From Paenibacillus sp. KS-LC4 (GTDB lineage Bacteria > Bacillota > Bacilli > Paenibacillales > Paenibacillaceae): a DNA stretch of 64,000 nucleotides. Under the pieces are notes generated by a model. The model saw nothing but the letters and a program-made list of their open reading frames with translations, did no database searches and was not told where the DNA came from. Positions 44,781 to 54,059 of the stretch are shown here, in pieces. A program made the translations under genes and the position numbers. Positions within the stretch are counted from its first letter, which is position 1, and the number at the start of each line of letters is the position of its first letter. The stretch is taken from assembly GCF_036894955.1 (NCBI RefSeq), contig NZ_CP145905.1:4234501-4298500 (forward strand). Reading direction: 5' to 3'.

Positions 44781-45578
44781 ATGAGTATTCAAGGCTTATG
44801 TGAACTCTTGGGCGTCTCAAGAGCAAGCTATTATCGTTGGAGAAAGCAGCCTGTGAACAAGAGCGATGAGCGTCTTACAGAACGTATTCGGACACTCTGC
44901 GTGGAACACAAGTTTCGCTATGGCTATCGTAAAATTACGGCTAGTTTGAGTGAGGAGACCCCTGTCAATCATAAAGCGGTTCAGCGTATCATGCAGCGAG
45001 AAGGCTTGCAATGCAAGGTGAAAGTCAAGAAGCGTAAACAAACAGGGGCACCTACCTATGTCGCGGATCATCTGCTCAAACGTCAGTTCAAAGCAGACAA
45101 GCCCTTACAAAAGTTAGTTACAGATATTACCTACTTGCCATATGGACCTAAAATGCTGTATCTTTCTAGCATTCTCGATTTATTTAATGGTGAGGTTATT
45201 GCTGCAACGATTGGAGATACCCAAGACACAGCGTTTGTCCTGGATACCTTAAGCCAGCTTCCAACTTTGCCAGAAGATTGTATGCTACACAGTGATCAGG
45301 GCTCTGTGTATACCTCCGCCGCCTATCAACAAACGGTAAAAGGAAAAGGCATTACCATGAGCATGTCCCGTAAAGGAACGCCCGCTGATAATGCCTGCAT
45401 CGAATCGTTTCATGCCACCCTCAAGTGCGAAACGTTCTATCTCGACCGATTGACCTGTACAACGACGGCAATCGTTGTACAGACGGTCACAGACTACATT
45501 GATTATTATAACAACATTCGTATTCAAACGAAACTAAATAACCAGTCGCCTAGTAAGTACCGGCAACTGGCTGTTTAG
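44781..45578 (+). CDS. IS3-family transposase OrfB (DDE catalytic)
   Basis: A 265-residue product from the first ATG, though the functional protein is probably the OrfAB frameshift fusion. It has an N-terminal HTH_21-like helix region (GYRKITASLSEE) and an rve integrase core with the catalytic triad: Asp in VTDITYLP, Asp in LHSDQGSVYTS, and Glu in ACIESFHATLK. Length and motifs are complete. Confidence 0.95.
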   Translation: MSIQGLCELLGVSRASYYRWRKQPVNKSDERLTERIRTLCVEHKFRYGYRKITASLSEETPVNHKAVQRIMQREGLQCKVKVKKRKQTGAPTYVADHLLKRQFKADKPLQKLVTDITYLPYGPKMLYLSSILDLFNGEVIAATIGDTQDTAFVLDTLSQLPTLPEDCMLHSDQGSVYTSAAYQQTVKGKGITMSMSRKGTPADNACIESFHATLKCETFYLDRLTCTTTAIVVQTVTDYIDYYNNIRIQTKLNNQSPSKYRQLAV

Positions 45579-45705
45579 TTAAGGTGTTTTGATCCTTGTC
45601 TCAAAAACGGGGGTCAGTTCCGGATGACGAAAGGACAGGCTATATTTCACTTTCACCCTGTATGGACTTCGAGCATAGACATAGGCTTCGCGGCGCTTTG
45701 AGCAC

Positions 45706-45861
45706 TTATCCCCTTAGCTCAGAAAGCTCAGAGCTTTATCTTTATCTTTATCTTTATCTGTTTCTTTATCTGTTTCTTTATCTGTTTCTTTATCTGCTTC
45801 TTTATCTTTCTATTTCTGTTCCTGTTTCTGTTTCTGTAGTTCTTCTGAGCTAAGGGGATAA
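45706..45861. repeat. Interspersed inverted repeat, copy 2, with microsatellite loop
   Basis: The arms TTATCCCCTTAGCTCAGAA (45706-45724) and TTCTGAGCTAAGGGGATAA (45843-45861) are the same 19 bases as at 27272-27328. The 118-nt interior is different: mostly the hexamers TTTATC and TGTTTC in tandem (about 45735-45812). It lies between the IS3 element and the opp operon. No gene is seen in 45642-45977. Confidence 0.9.
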
Positions 45862-45977
45862 CAGCTGTAAGCGCGACAATTAGCCAACAGAAGCTGGCAG
45901 ACAGCAACTGGCTAGAACAGGCCGCTCATTGCAATCTATACTACCGGCGCCCATTACCGCAGACTGTGTGCTTTCAT

Positions 45978-46904
45978 TTATTTGCCGGTCCACCGTAAAA
46001 AATCCTCCTCCGTAGCAAGCACGCTGTGAGTCGCCGAAACGACCTGCTCCGTCCCTCTCGCATAATCAAGCCCGCTGCTGGCATAGTCGTAGGACAAAAC
46101 AACTCTCGTTTTTTCCTTCAACGGATTGGCGTGGGGAATCGCGGACAGGAGCGACTTCGTATACGGATGTACGGGACGCTCAAAAATATCCTCCGTCGTG
46201 CCCGTCTCGACTAAATAGCCTAAATGCAGGACCCCGATTCGATCGGAAATGTATTTAACCATCGACAAATCGTGGGAAATGAACAAAAAGGCCGTGTTCG
46301 TTTCTTCCTGAATGCTCTTGAGCAAATTTACAACCTGTGCCTGAATCGACACATCAAGCGCACTGATCGCCTCGTCTGCAATAATAAGCCCCGGCTCCAT
46401 AATGAGTGCCCGGGCTATGCCTATGCGCTGCCTCTGCCCACCCGAAAACTGGTGTGGATAACGATTCGCATGCTCACGCGACAGCCCCACCTTCTCGAGA
46501 ATACGCTCCACCTTTTGACGGCGCTCCTGCTTTGTGCGGTACAGTCTATGAATATCCAGCCCCTGTGCAATAATGTCGATGACTTTTTTTCGAGGGTTAA
46601 GCGAGGCCATCGGATCTTGGAAAATCATTTGCATTTTGGTGCGCAGCAGCCTCTGCTCCTTCTCCTTCAGCGTGCCAGAAATATCTGTGCCCTGAAAAGA
46701 AATCGTGCCTGCCGCCGGCTCATACAGCCGAATAATCGTTCGCCCAATCGTTGATTTGCCGCTGCCCGACTCTCCTACAAGTCCATAGGTTTCCCCTGCA
46801 TGAATATCAAAGGAAACCCCATTAACCGCCTTAACCGTATACTGCCTGCTCACTTTAAAATGCTGCCTCAAATCTGCAACTCGTAAAATAGCTTCTCTTC
46901 CCAT
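45978..46904 (-). CDS. oppF: Oligopeptide ABC transporter ATPase OppF
   Basis: A 308-residue ATPase: Walker A GESGSGKST near residue 44, Q-loop FQDPMASLNPRK, signature FSGGQRQRIGIARAL and Walker B LIIADEAISALDVS, with the C-terminal oligopeptide-transporter extension containing HPYTKSLLSAIP. Walker B has DEAISALD where most homologues have DEPVSALD. It overlaps oppD by 37 nt and is the last gene of the operon. Confidence 0.93.
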   Translation of the reverse strand: MGREAILRVADLRQHFKVSRQYTVKAVNGVSFDIHAGETYGLVGESGSGKSTIGRTIIRLYEPAAGTISFQGTDISGTLKEKEQRLLRTKMQMIFQDPMASLNPRKKVIDIIAQGLDIHRLYRTKQERRQKVERILEKVGLSREHANRYPHQFSGGQRQRIGIARALIMEPGLIIADEAISALDVSIQAQVVNLLKSIQEETNTAFLFISHDLSMVKYISDRIGVLHLGYLVETGTTEDIFERPVHPYTKSLLSAIPHANPLKEKTRVVLSYDYASSGLDYARGTEQVVSATHSVLATEEDFLRWTGK

Positions 46905-47971
46905 TCGCTTTCCGCCTCCTTCGCCACCCTATTTATTCTCGCCTTTAACGACTCCGACATTTCGATTTTCGGAGCGTTCTCATGCATTAGCCATGTTGCG
47001 GCGTAATGTGTATCCGACACTTTAAACATAGGCGGCTCCAGCTTAAAATCAATGTTGAGCGCATGGACATTGCGCGGTGCGAAGGCATCTCCAGTAATGG
47101 GATGCAGCAAATTCGGCGGGCTGCCAGGAATCGTATACAGCTTTTCATTAGGTGAGCCCATGTCAGGCATAGAGGAAAGCAGCCCCCACGTATAAGGGTG
47201 ACGAGGATCATAAAAAATTTCCTCTACCGTCCCCCGCTCAATGATTTTTCCCGCATACATGACCGCCACATAGTCGGCCACCTTCGCAACAACGCCTAAA
47301 TCATGCGTAATGTAGATGACAGAGATGCCCGTTTTAGCTTGGATCGTTTTAATCAGCTCTAAAATTTTCGCCTGAATCGTCACATCAAGCGCCGTCGTTG
47401 GCTCATCACAGATGAGCACCTCGGGGTCGCAGGCAAGCATCATGGCAATAACGACACGCTGCCGCATACCGCCAGACAGCTGATGCGGGTAGCATCTCAT
47501 CCGCTTCTCAGCATCGCTTATGCCCACAAGCTGCAACAGCTCTAGCGCTCGCTTCCGCGCCTGGGCGCGATTTTTTTTCAAATGAATGATCATGCTCTCC
47601 ATAATTTGATTGCCAATCGTCATCGTCGGGTTCAGCGACGTCATCGGATCTTGAAACACCATGGCAATACGCCTGCCATTCATTTGCGAGCGCATTTCCT
47701 TTTGCGATAGCTTGAGCAAATCCTTGGTCATTCGTTTGCCTTGTTCCTCGTAGTGAAAAAGAATAGAGCCGGCATTTATTAGCCCATTGCTGCTCAAAAT
47801 TCGCAAAATCGCTTTTGCCGTAACGGACTTGCCGCTGCCAGACTCTCCGACAATCGCTAACGTTTCCCCTTTGCGCAATTCGAGATCCACTCCGCGTATC
47901 GCATGAACTAGCCCGCTCGCTGTTTGAAACGATATCGCTAAATGACGGATTGAAAGCACCATCTCGCTCAT
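46868..47971 (-). CDS. oppD: Oligopeptide ABC transporter ATPase OppD
   Basis: A 367-residue ATPase: Walker A GESGSGKSV, FQDPMTSLNPTMTIG, signature LSGGMRQRVVIAMML, Walker B LICDEPTTALDVT, and C-terminal HPYTWGLLSSMPDM followed by PGSPPNLL of the oligo_HPY region. ATG 47971 is eight bases after GGAGGG; an adjacent GTG is the alternative. It pairs with OppF to energise the OppBC channel. Confidence 0.94.
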   Translation of the reverse strand: MSEMVLSIRHLAISFQTASGLVHAIRGVDLELRKGETLAIVGESGSGKSVTAKAILRILSSNGLINAGSILFHYEEQGKRMTKDLLKLSQKEMRSQMNGRRIAMVFQDPMTSLNPTMTIGNQIMESMIIHLKKNRAQARKRALELLQLVGISDAEKRMRCYPHQLSGGMRQRVVIAMMLACDPEVLICDEPTTALDVTIQAKILELIKTIQAKTGISVIYITHDLGVVAKVADYVAVMYAGKIIERGTVEEIFYDPRHPYTWGLLSSMPDMGSPNEKLYTIPGSPPNLLHPITGDAFAPRNVHALNIDFKLEPPMFKVSDTHYAATWLMHENAPKIEMSESLKARINRVAKEAESEWEEKLFYELQI

Positions 47972-47984
47972 CACGTACTCCCTC

Positions 47985-48968
47985 CTAGCCTTCTTTCATT
48001 TTCGGATCAAGTGCATCGCGCAGCCCGTCCGCAAGCAAATTAAAGCTCAGCATCAGCAGCGCCAGCACTACGACTGGTGCGACAATCATATATGGATAAA
48101 TCGTCATCGACTTGAAGCTCTCGCTAATCAGCGAGCCTAATGATGCCATGGGCTGAGGAATACCGAGACCGATAAACGCCAGAAAAGCTTCCGTAAAAAT
48201 GGCGCTAGGCACGGAGAACATCGACATAATGATGAGCTGACCAAATATATTCGGCAAAATATCTCTAAAAATAATGCGGCCATGACTCGCCCCAAGCGTA
48301 CGGGAAGCAAGGACGAACTCCTGCTCCTTCAGCTTTAAAATTTGCGCCCGCGCTATTCGGCTCATTCCTATCCAGCCCGTAATCATTAGGGCGAGCGTTA
48401 TCGTCACAAAGCCCGGCTTCAGCACGACGATAAGCAGCGTGACAATGACCAAATTCGGAATACCGCTTAAAACTTCAATGATTCGCTGCATCACATTGTC
48501 TACCGAGCGTCCGAAATAACCGGAAACAAGGCCATAGCACATGCCTATTATCATATCTACAGCAACGGCAATAACCGCAATATATAAGGAAATTCGCGTC
48601 CCCTCCCAGGTACGGGTCCATAAATCTCTCCCCAGCGTATCCGTGCCAAAAATGTAATAAACGTCAGTAAGCCCCTTCTGCTCATACACCTTGCTTTCCA
48701 TACCCGCTATACGCGGGGGCAAGCTTTTATGCTTAATGTTGATTGATTTATAGGTATGCTCATTCATCATCGGACCAAAGGCTGCGAACAATGAAATAAA
48801 GATAATAATGACTAAGCCAACAACCGCACCTTTATTCGCCTTAAAACGAAGGAAAGCGTCCCTTCCATACGATTGACTCGTATAGGTATGATCGATTTGT
48901 ACCCGCCGCTCGCTATTGCCAGCAAGCTCGAAATCGCCACCTGTAATGGATTGTATCTGATTAGCCAT
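47985..48968 (-). CDS. oppC: Oligopeptide ABC transporter permease OppC
   Basis: A 327-residue permease. ATG 48968 lies within the end of oppB (8-nt overlap) and follows GGGGGAG. The N-terminal DAFLRFKANKGAVVGLVI and FGTDTLGRDLWTRTWEGTRISL are family signatures. The EAA-type loop is ASRTLGASHGRIIFRDILPN. The C-terminus LADGLRDALDPK is typical for OppC/DppC. Confidence 0.94.
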   Translation of the reverse strand: MANQIQSITGGDFELAGNSERRVQIDHTYTSQSYGRDAFLRFKANKGAVVGLVIIIFISLFAAFGPMMNEHTYKSINIKHKSLPPRIAGMESKVYEQKGLTDVYYIFGTDTLGRDLWTRTWEGTRISLYIAVIAVAVDMIIGMCYGLVSGYFGRSVDNVMQRIIEVLSGIPNLVIVTLLIVVLKPGFVTITLALMITGWIGMSRIARAQILKLKEQEFVLASRTLGASHGRIIFRDILPNIFGQLIIMSMFSVPSAIFTEAFLAFIGLGIPQPMASLGSLISESFKSMTIYPYMIVAPVVVLALLMLSFNLLADGLRDALDPKMKEG

Positions 48969-49902
48969 GCTTCTCCCCCTTCGCCAAGCGAATGCGCGGA
49001 TCAATGACACCGTATAAAATATCCACGGCCAGCATACTGGCAATAAACATGATGCTATAAAGGAAAGATACCGCTATGATGACGTTATAATCATTAATTT
49101 GGATTGCCGTCACGAGCAAGCTGCCGATGCCCGGAATAGCGAAAATTTGCTCAATAACGAGACTTCCGGTCATTAAAGCGACGACGAGCGGCGCCAACAC
49201 CGTAATAATAGGAATGAGCGCGTTTCGCAGTGCATGAACGATAATTAGCCGGGCACTCCCGACGCCCTTGCTCTCCGAAAGCTGTATGTATTCCGATTGA
49301 AGCACTTCAATCATTTCAGAGCGGGTAAATCGCGCAACGGTTGCAATCGTAAACATGGAAAGGGCGACTGTTGGCAGTACGGTAGACACAAATGGTGATG
49401 CAGCGCTATACAAGAGCGGAAACCACTTTAGCTTCCAACCTAAGTAATACGACAGGGCGAGGGCAAATACATAGGAGGGAAAGCTGACGCCAATGACTGA
49501 AAACAAGGTCGTCAAGCTATCGGCAAAGCTATTATGCTTAAGCGCAGCTACGATGCCCAATAATAAGCCAATTGCTGTGCCGAGCAGCACCGCTTGCAGC
49601 CCGATTTGCAGCGATATGGGCAGACGCGCCTCCAGCATCTCGGAAATGGGCATATTTTTCTGAATGACATAGGAAACTCCGAAATCGCCGCTCAGCATCG
49701 CTTTCATATAATGGACAAAGCGATTAAACACGGGCTGGTCGAGGCCATATTTAGCATCCAGCACCGCTCGCTGCGCTTGCGTAATTTTCTCGTCGTTAAA
49801 CGGAGAGCCTGGCATGAGCTCCAGCATGAGGAATAGTGCCAGTAAAATAACGAGCAGCGTAACGACGGCTAAGCCTAATCTCTTTAACACATAAATTTTC
49901 AA
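48961..49902 (-). CDS. oppB: Oligopeptide ABC transporter permease OppB
   Basis: A 313-residue permease: after the first helix the conserved MPGSPFNDEKITQAQRA, then GDFGVSYV, the GVSFPSYVFALAL segment, and the EAA-like ESKGVGSARLIIVHALRNALIP. TTG 49902 sits eight bases after GAGAGG and gives the usual short N-terminus; GTG three codons earlier overlaps that site. C-terminal LAVDILYGVIDPRIR is typical. Confidence 0.93.
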   Translation of the reverse strand: MKIYVLKRLGLAVVTLLVILLALFLMLELMPGSPFNDEKITQAQRAVLDAKYGLDQPVFNRFVHYMKAMLSGDFGVSYVIQKNMPISEMLEARLPISLQIGLQAVLLGTAIGLLLGIVAALKHNSFADSLTTLFSVIGVSFPSYVFALALSYYLGWKLKWFPLLYSAASPFVSTVLPTVALSMFTIATVARFTRSEMIEVLQSEYIQLSESKGVGSARLIIVHALRNALIPIITVLAPLVVALMTGSLVIEQIFAIPGIGSLLVTAIQINDYNVIIAVSFLYSIMFIASMLAVDILYGVIDPRIRLAKGEKHG

Positions 49903-49983
49903 TCGCTTCACCTCTCAAAAAATACCGGATGGCAGCTGCTTTAAGTTCCGCCACTGCTATCCGGCTTTCCATGGAGCTATCTG

Positions 49984-51672
49984 TTATTGTTTTTCCGCCG
50001 TTTTGTAAGAAATATTGCCGCCAATCGTGCCTAAATTGATTCCGGTTACGTTCGGCTTAATTAAAACCGCATTACCCTTCTGGTAAACAGGGAAAATGAC
50101 CGCTTCCTCCAGCACCTTTGCTTCCAGCTGCTTTAACGCCTCCCAGCGCTCCGCCGGCTTGCTGGCAAGATCGCCTCTGCTCACTCGATCCGCAAGCTCA
50201 TCATAGGCTTTATCGCTCCATTTGCCAAAATTGTTCGGATTGTCCGTCGTCCACATCGCAAGATAGGTCATCGGATCGTTATAATCCGGCCCCCATCTGG
50301 TCAGGCCCACTTCATATTCACCGTTATACATGAGCTCGACGCGATTTTTCTTCGGCTGGGACTTGAGCGCAAAGGTCACGCCCGGCAATGCCGTTTCAAT
50401 CTCCGATTGAATGAACTGCGATACGAGTGTTGCTGATTCCGTATCTTCAAACAGCAGCTCCAGCTCAATAGCATCAATGCCTAACTCTGCCTTCGCTTGC
50501 TCCCAATATTTCAGCGCTTCGGCCTTATTCGTTGATGGATAGCTGCCTGCTGTTTCCCGGTAATCCTTGCCGTCTGGCCCCGTTGCCAAAAACTGCGGAA
50601 CAGCAAAATCCGCTGCGATGGAGCCATCCTTCAATATCTCATCGACTACCGCTGTTTTGTCGTAGGCAAGCGAGAGCGCCTTGCGTAAATGAATATTTTC
50701 CAAACCAGGAACCTTCTGATTAGGCGATAGGTACCAGAGAAAGCCTGTCAGCACATTTTGATATTCCGGACTTTGCTGATAGCTTGTAATTTGTTCGCCG
50801 GAGAGCGCGACATAGTCAATGTCACCATTTTCATAAGCAAGCACGGATTGCTGTGTATCTTTAATAATTTTATAATTTAGGCCATCCAGCTTTACGCTGT
50901 CTGCGTCGTAGTAGTCCTTATTTTTCTCCAAGAAAAACGTTGTTCCGCCGACTTCCCAGGTTTTCAGCTTGAAGGGACCGTTCGCCAGCAGCGCTTCCGG
51001 TGTCAAAGCATATTCCGTCCCTTTCTCCTTGAAGAATGCTTCATTTACAGGAAAGAAGGATGGAAAGGCCAGCAGCGAATCAAAAAAAGGAATGGGACGT
51101 TCAAGCTCCACCGTCAGCGTCCTGTCATCAACAGCCTTGACCCCAAGCTCGTCAAAGCCCTTCTCGCCAGCAATGATGGCAGCGGCATTTTTCAGACCGG
51201 CTACCTCTGCGATAAAGCTGTATTCACTAGCCGTTTCCGGATTAACGAGTCGCTTCCAAGCGAATTCAAAATCCTTCGCTGTAACGGGCGTTCCGTTAGA
51301 CCACTTCGCATCGCGCAGCGTAAATGTATAGTGGAGACCATCCTCGCTCAACTCTACCTTTTCAGCTAAAGCCAGCTGAGGCACACGCTCCTCATCTATC
51401 GTGTATAAGCCTTCAGTCGTAGCGGCAATCACTTCAAAAGACAGCCCATCTGTTGCTATGGCGGAATCCATCGAAGCAAGCTCCACCTCTTTGCCCAAAT
51501 TGAGCACCTTCTGCGCGGAAGGGCTAGCTTCTGGCGCTTCGCTTTCTGAAGAAGCACTTGAGCTTTCAGCTGAAGCTGGCGCTACACCCGAGCCCTGCTT
51601 TGCGCTTGTGCAGCCTGCTAATAATAAAAGAACGGAAAATAGGGCGATTGCTATCTTTACTTTTTTCAACAA
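49984..51672 (-). CDS. oppA: Oligopeptide-binding lipoprotein OppA
   Basis: A 562-residue class 5 binding lipoprotein: signal peptide with lipobox LAGC at residue 21, Ser/Ala/Glu-rich linker, then LNLGKEVELASMDSAIATDG. Family motifs are YTFTLRDAKWSNGTPVTAKDFEFAWKR and RWGPDYNDPMTYL. GGGGAGG precedes tandem TTG codons used as start. It is the first gene of the opp operon and has a strong promoter. Confidence 0.94.
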   Translation of the reverse strand: MLKKVKIAIALFSVLLLLAGCTSAKQGSGVAPASAESSSASSESEAPEASPSAQKVLNLGKEVELASMDSAIATDGLSFEVIAATTEGLYTIDEERVPQLALAEKVELSEDGLHYTFTLRDAKWSNGTPVTAKDFEFAWKRLVNPETASEYSFIAEVAGLKNAAAIIAGEKGFDELGVKAVDDRTLTVELERPIPFFDSLLAFPSFFPVNEAFFKEKGTEYALTPEALLANGPFKLKTWEVGGTTFFLEKNKDYYDADSVKLDGLNYKIIKDTQQSVLAYENGDIDYVALSGEQITSYQQSPEYQNVLTGFLWYLSPNQKVPGLENIHLRKALSLAYDKTAVVDEILKDGSIAADFAVPQFLATGPDGKDYRETAGSYPSTNKAEALKYWEQAKAELGIDAIELELLFEDTESATLVSQFIQSEIETALPGVTFALKSQPKKNRVELMYNGEYEVGLTRWGPDYNDPMTYLAMWTTDNPNNFGKWSDKAYDELADRVSRGDLASKPAERWEALKQLEAKVLEEAVIFPVYQKGNAVLIKPNVTGINLGTIGGNISYKTAEKQ

Positions 51673-51749
51673 AGTTTCCTCCCCAAATGCTAGAAATAAA
51701 AAGGAATCTCATTCCATGTAAAATTTAGGATGTTTCAACCTTTTTCTGC

Positions 51750-51778
51750 ATTATACAAGTCGATATTTTTAAAGTCAA
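51750..51778 (-). promoter_or_regulatory. Sigma-A promoter of the opp operon
   Basis: On the minus strand TTGACT (51778-51773) and TATAAT (51755-51750) are separated by 17 bases, about 78 nt upstream of the oppA start. Confidence 0.85.
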
Positions 51779-51831
51779 CTATTCTTATTGGAATTATCAA
51801 ATTAATTGATATAACGATAGAAATATTAAAT

Positions 51832-51861
51832 AACCCCTATCTCGGCAACGAGATAGGGGTT
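51832..51861 (-). terminator. Hairpin downstream of the FAD monooxygenase gene
   Basis: The 13-bp arm AACCCCTATCTCG is perfectly inverted around a 4-nt loop. On the minus strand it is followed by TATTTAATATTT, a broken T-run. It ends the marR-monooxygenase transcript before the opp promoter. Confidence 0.8.
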
Positions 51862-51902
51862 ATAGACTAGCCATTCTGGCAGGAAATAGATGAATGAATG
51901 GC

Positions 51903-53414
51903 TTATTTCAAGCTTATCGAACCTGGCTCACACCAACGGGCAAGTCCTGCCTTGACCGCCTCTAGCGGCGCCGATTCTGTACAGTCAACCGCCCATGCAA
52001 TGTAGCCATCGGGGCGAATTAAAGCCGTATGAACATTTTCCCACCCGACAGCTGCTTCAGCTATAGAAGCTTGCACACCTTCCACATGCGGATATTTCTC
52101 CCAAGCGACTAGCTCGCCGAATTGGGGATCACTCGCGAGGTGAAGCAGCACATAAGAGCCTGCATGCATGAGCTTATAGGATTTTAGAAGAGAGCCGCTT
52201 GCCAGCCTTAAAGTAAGCTCCGAGAATCGGCGTCCATTCAGGGGATGTGGCGGCGAGTGGGGGTCAGGCGCATACCCCACATCGAAGGCTGAAATTTGGG
52301 CAGCGAGCAAGGCATTGGCCTCGGGTATTTGCAGAAAGGATGCCATAAGCTTTCTTAACTCCACCACGCCCGGAAGCTGTCTAATCAATAGAGCCTGCGC
52401 TTCGGTATTGCGAAGCAGCGCCGTGCTGACAGGATAACGTTCCTCATGATAGCTGTCCAAAAGCCAGTCCGGAGCCCAGCCATTCAGCTCAGCAGCCAGC
52501 TTCCAGCCTAAATTCACAGCCTCCTGCAAACCGACATTCATCCCTTGTCCGCCTGCTGGAAGATGAATATGTGCCGCGTCTCCAGCGAGGAAAACCCGAT
52601 TTTTGCGAAAATGCTCCGCTTGGCGTGTTGCATTTCCGAATCGCGAAAGCCACTGCGCCTCTCTAATCCCAAAATCCTGTCCATAAACACGAAGCATGCT
52701 GGACTTAAGCTCACCGAGTGTGACTGGTTCGTCCTTAGCAATCGCCATCCGCTCGGAATCGAACACAATGACCCGGTGAATCTGCTTAGTCACAGGTACA
52801 ATCATGATACCGCCTTGTTCCGTAAAATGAGAAACGATTCCCCCTGCTTCCAGCTCTGGCAGCTTGACATCGCCAAGCATACAAGTAAAGGTAGCATCAG
52901 TTCCTAAAAAAGCGATGTCCATTTGTTTACGAACAAGGCTTCCGCCGCCATCAGCGCCCACGACGTATGCAGCGGTCAGCCTATATTCTCCTTCCGCCCC
53001 TAGCGCCGTCACTTCAACGCCTTCGTCGTGCTGGCGGATCGATTTCACTTCCGTCTCCCGAATAATAGCTACGCCCAGCCCTCTTGCCCGTTCCTCCAGC
53101 AGCTTCTCGGTTTCACTCTGGGCAAGAACTAACGTATAGTTCGAGGCAGAATCCAAAACCGAAAAGTCCAAAGGCGTTGCCAGACCCGCGAAATGCCCTT
53201 TCGGAATCGGCCTCCCCTTCTCAAGCAGCTCTGGAGCAAGCCCTCGCATATCTAATATCTCCAGCGTACGGGGATGAATCGTTAATGCACGAGAATAAGG
53301 TGTTGTATCCTTCAAACGCTCCAGCAAGCAAACTTTTATGTTAGCCAAAGCCAGCTCAGAGGCTACCATTAGTCCGACTGGCCCACCTCCTACCACAATT
53401 ACGCCATCTTTCAT
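51903..53414 (-). CDS. FAD-dependent aromatic monooxygenase (PheA/TfdB, RdmE-like)
   Basis: A 503-residue flavoprotein hydroxylase: N-terminal FAD motif VVGGGPVGLMVASELALANIKVCLLER (about 6-32), GADGGGSLVRK near 166, and the second FAD motif RVFLAGDAAHIHLPAGGQGMNVG near 282, plus a C-terminal thioredoxin-like tail. Such enzymes hydroxylate phenols or polyketide-type rings using NAD(P)H and O2. It follows the MarR gene by 27 nt and is presumably induced by the aromatic compound that MarR senses. Confidence 0.92.
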   Translation of the reverse strand: MKDGVIVVGGGPVGLMVASELALANIKVCLLERLKDTTPYSRALTIHPRTLEILDMRGLAPELLEKGRPIPKGHFAGLATPLDFSVLDSASNYTLVLAQSETEKLLEERARGLGVAIIRETEVKSIRQHDEGVEVTALGAEGEYRLTAAYVVGADGGGSLVRKQMDIAFLGTDATFTCMLGDVKLPELEAGGIVSHFTEQGGIMIVPVTKQIHRVIVFDSERMAIAKDEPVTLGELKSSMLRVYGQDFGIREAQWLSRFGNATRQAEHFRKNRVFLAGDAAHIHLPAGGQGMNVGLQEAVNLGWKLAAELNGWAPDWLLDSYHEERYPVSTALLRNTEAQALLIRQLPGVVELRKLMASFLQIPEANALLAAQISAFDVGYAPDPHSPPHPLNGRRFSELTLRLASGSLLKSYKLMHAGSYVLLHLASDPQFGELVAWEKYPHVEGVQASIAEAAVGWENVHTALIRPDGYIAWAVDCTESAPLEAVKAGLARWCEPGSISLK

Positions 53415-53441
53415 TTATCGTCACATCTCCCCATTGAGCAT

Positions 53442-53987
53442 TCATAATGACTGCCCCGCTATCTCCGCAACACTATGCTCATAAAAACCGATCAAATCCA
53501 GAATAAACCGTTTGACTACCTCAAGCTCAGCCTCACTGTAGGCATGTAATATTCCCATGAATTTCTCCTGCGCCCTGTCATGCAGCTCTTCATGAATGAC
53601 ATACAATTGCTTGCCCGGCGCAGTCAGACGAAAATAAACTTCCTTTTTGTTATCGTTTAATTGCGTTTTACGTACCCAGCCGTTTTTCAAAAGGCGAGTC
53701 GTCACCTTGGAGACGTTTCCCTTGCTCAGCCCCATTTTATCGGCAATTGCCGTCAAATTAAGCGGCTCGTGCTGGCCTATGCAGGACACCACATGAATTT
53801 CCGTCATATTAAGCGGCGTATCAAATTCAATGCTGCTGCGCAGCTTCTGTAAAAATAGACTGCCTTCGTTCTGCTCGGACTGCTCTTGCTGATGCAGCAG
53901 CTTTAAAATCAGTTCATACACATATTGCTTGTTCATTTGATGTTTTTCCACGCTTAACCCATCCTTTGCTTGCTTCACTCCTTTCAT
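53442..53987 (-). CDS. MarR-family regulator
   Basis: A winged-helix regulator of up to 181 residues: LNMTEIHVVSCIGQHEPLNLTAIADKMGLSKGNVSKVTTRLLKNGWV is the recognition region and LNDNKKEVYFRLTAPGKQL the wing. The ATG at 53987 overlaps a TATAAT sequence, so if that is the -10 element translation must start lower, for example at MNKQYVYEL (codon 18). An operator-like palindrome sits just upstream and two more precede the nitroreductase gene, suggesting autoregulation and a small regulon. Confidence 0.9.
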   Translation of the reverse strand: MKGVKQAKDGLSVEKHQMNKQYVYELILKLLHQQEQSEQNEGSLFLQKLRSSIEFDTPLNMTEIHVVSCIGQHEPLNLTAIADKMGLSKGNVSKVTTRLLKNGWVRKTQLNDNKKEVYFRLTAPGKQLYVIHEELHDRAQEKFMGILHAYSEAELEVVKRFILDLIGFYEHSVAEIAGQSL

Positions 53988-53999
53988 TATAACTCATAA

Positions 54000-54019
54000 A
54001 TTATTTCCAAAGAAACAAT
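54000..54019. promoter_or_regulatory. Candidate MarR operator, site 1 (marR promoter)
   Basis: ATTATTTCCAAAGAAACAAT is an imperfect palindrome sharing the TTTCC/GAAACAAT core with sites 2 and 3. It sits 13 bases upstream of the marR open frame, near the presumed -35. Confidence 0.6.
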
Positions 54020-54059
54020 TTGATTAATAAAAATATTGTGCCCCAGCCGCAGCTACAGC

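Larger units (their letters stand above)
44333..45621 (+). mobile_element. IS3-family insertion sequence (IS150-like)
   Basis: A 1,289-bp element bounded by inverted repeats starting GGAACTGACCCC (left) and ending GGGGTCAGTTCC (right). The similarity continues inward through GAGACAA and ATCAAAACACCTT. It is flanked by a 3-bp direct repeat GGA (44330-44332 and 45622-45624), as expected of IS3-family transposition. It holds orfA and orfB with an AAAAAAG slip site. Both frames are intact, so it may be active. Confidence 0.93.
44301..45641. other. Terminator hairpin split by the IS3-family insertion
   Basis: With the element and one GGA copy removed, the flanks rebuild a nested hairpin: AGCCTGTCC (44305-44313) with GGACAGGCT (45633-45641), and GTCATC with GATGAC inside. 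The A-run at 44300-44305 becomes a T-run on the minus strand, so it mainly terminated the convergent opp transcript. The two arms are now about 1.3 kb apart. Confidence 0.85.

Noticed and set aside
45596..45853. Open frame with Leu-Tyr-Leu-Phe repeats
   Set aside because: It starts in the IS end and runs through the hexamer microsatellite; low complexity with no initiation signal.
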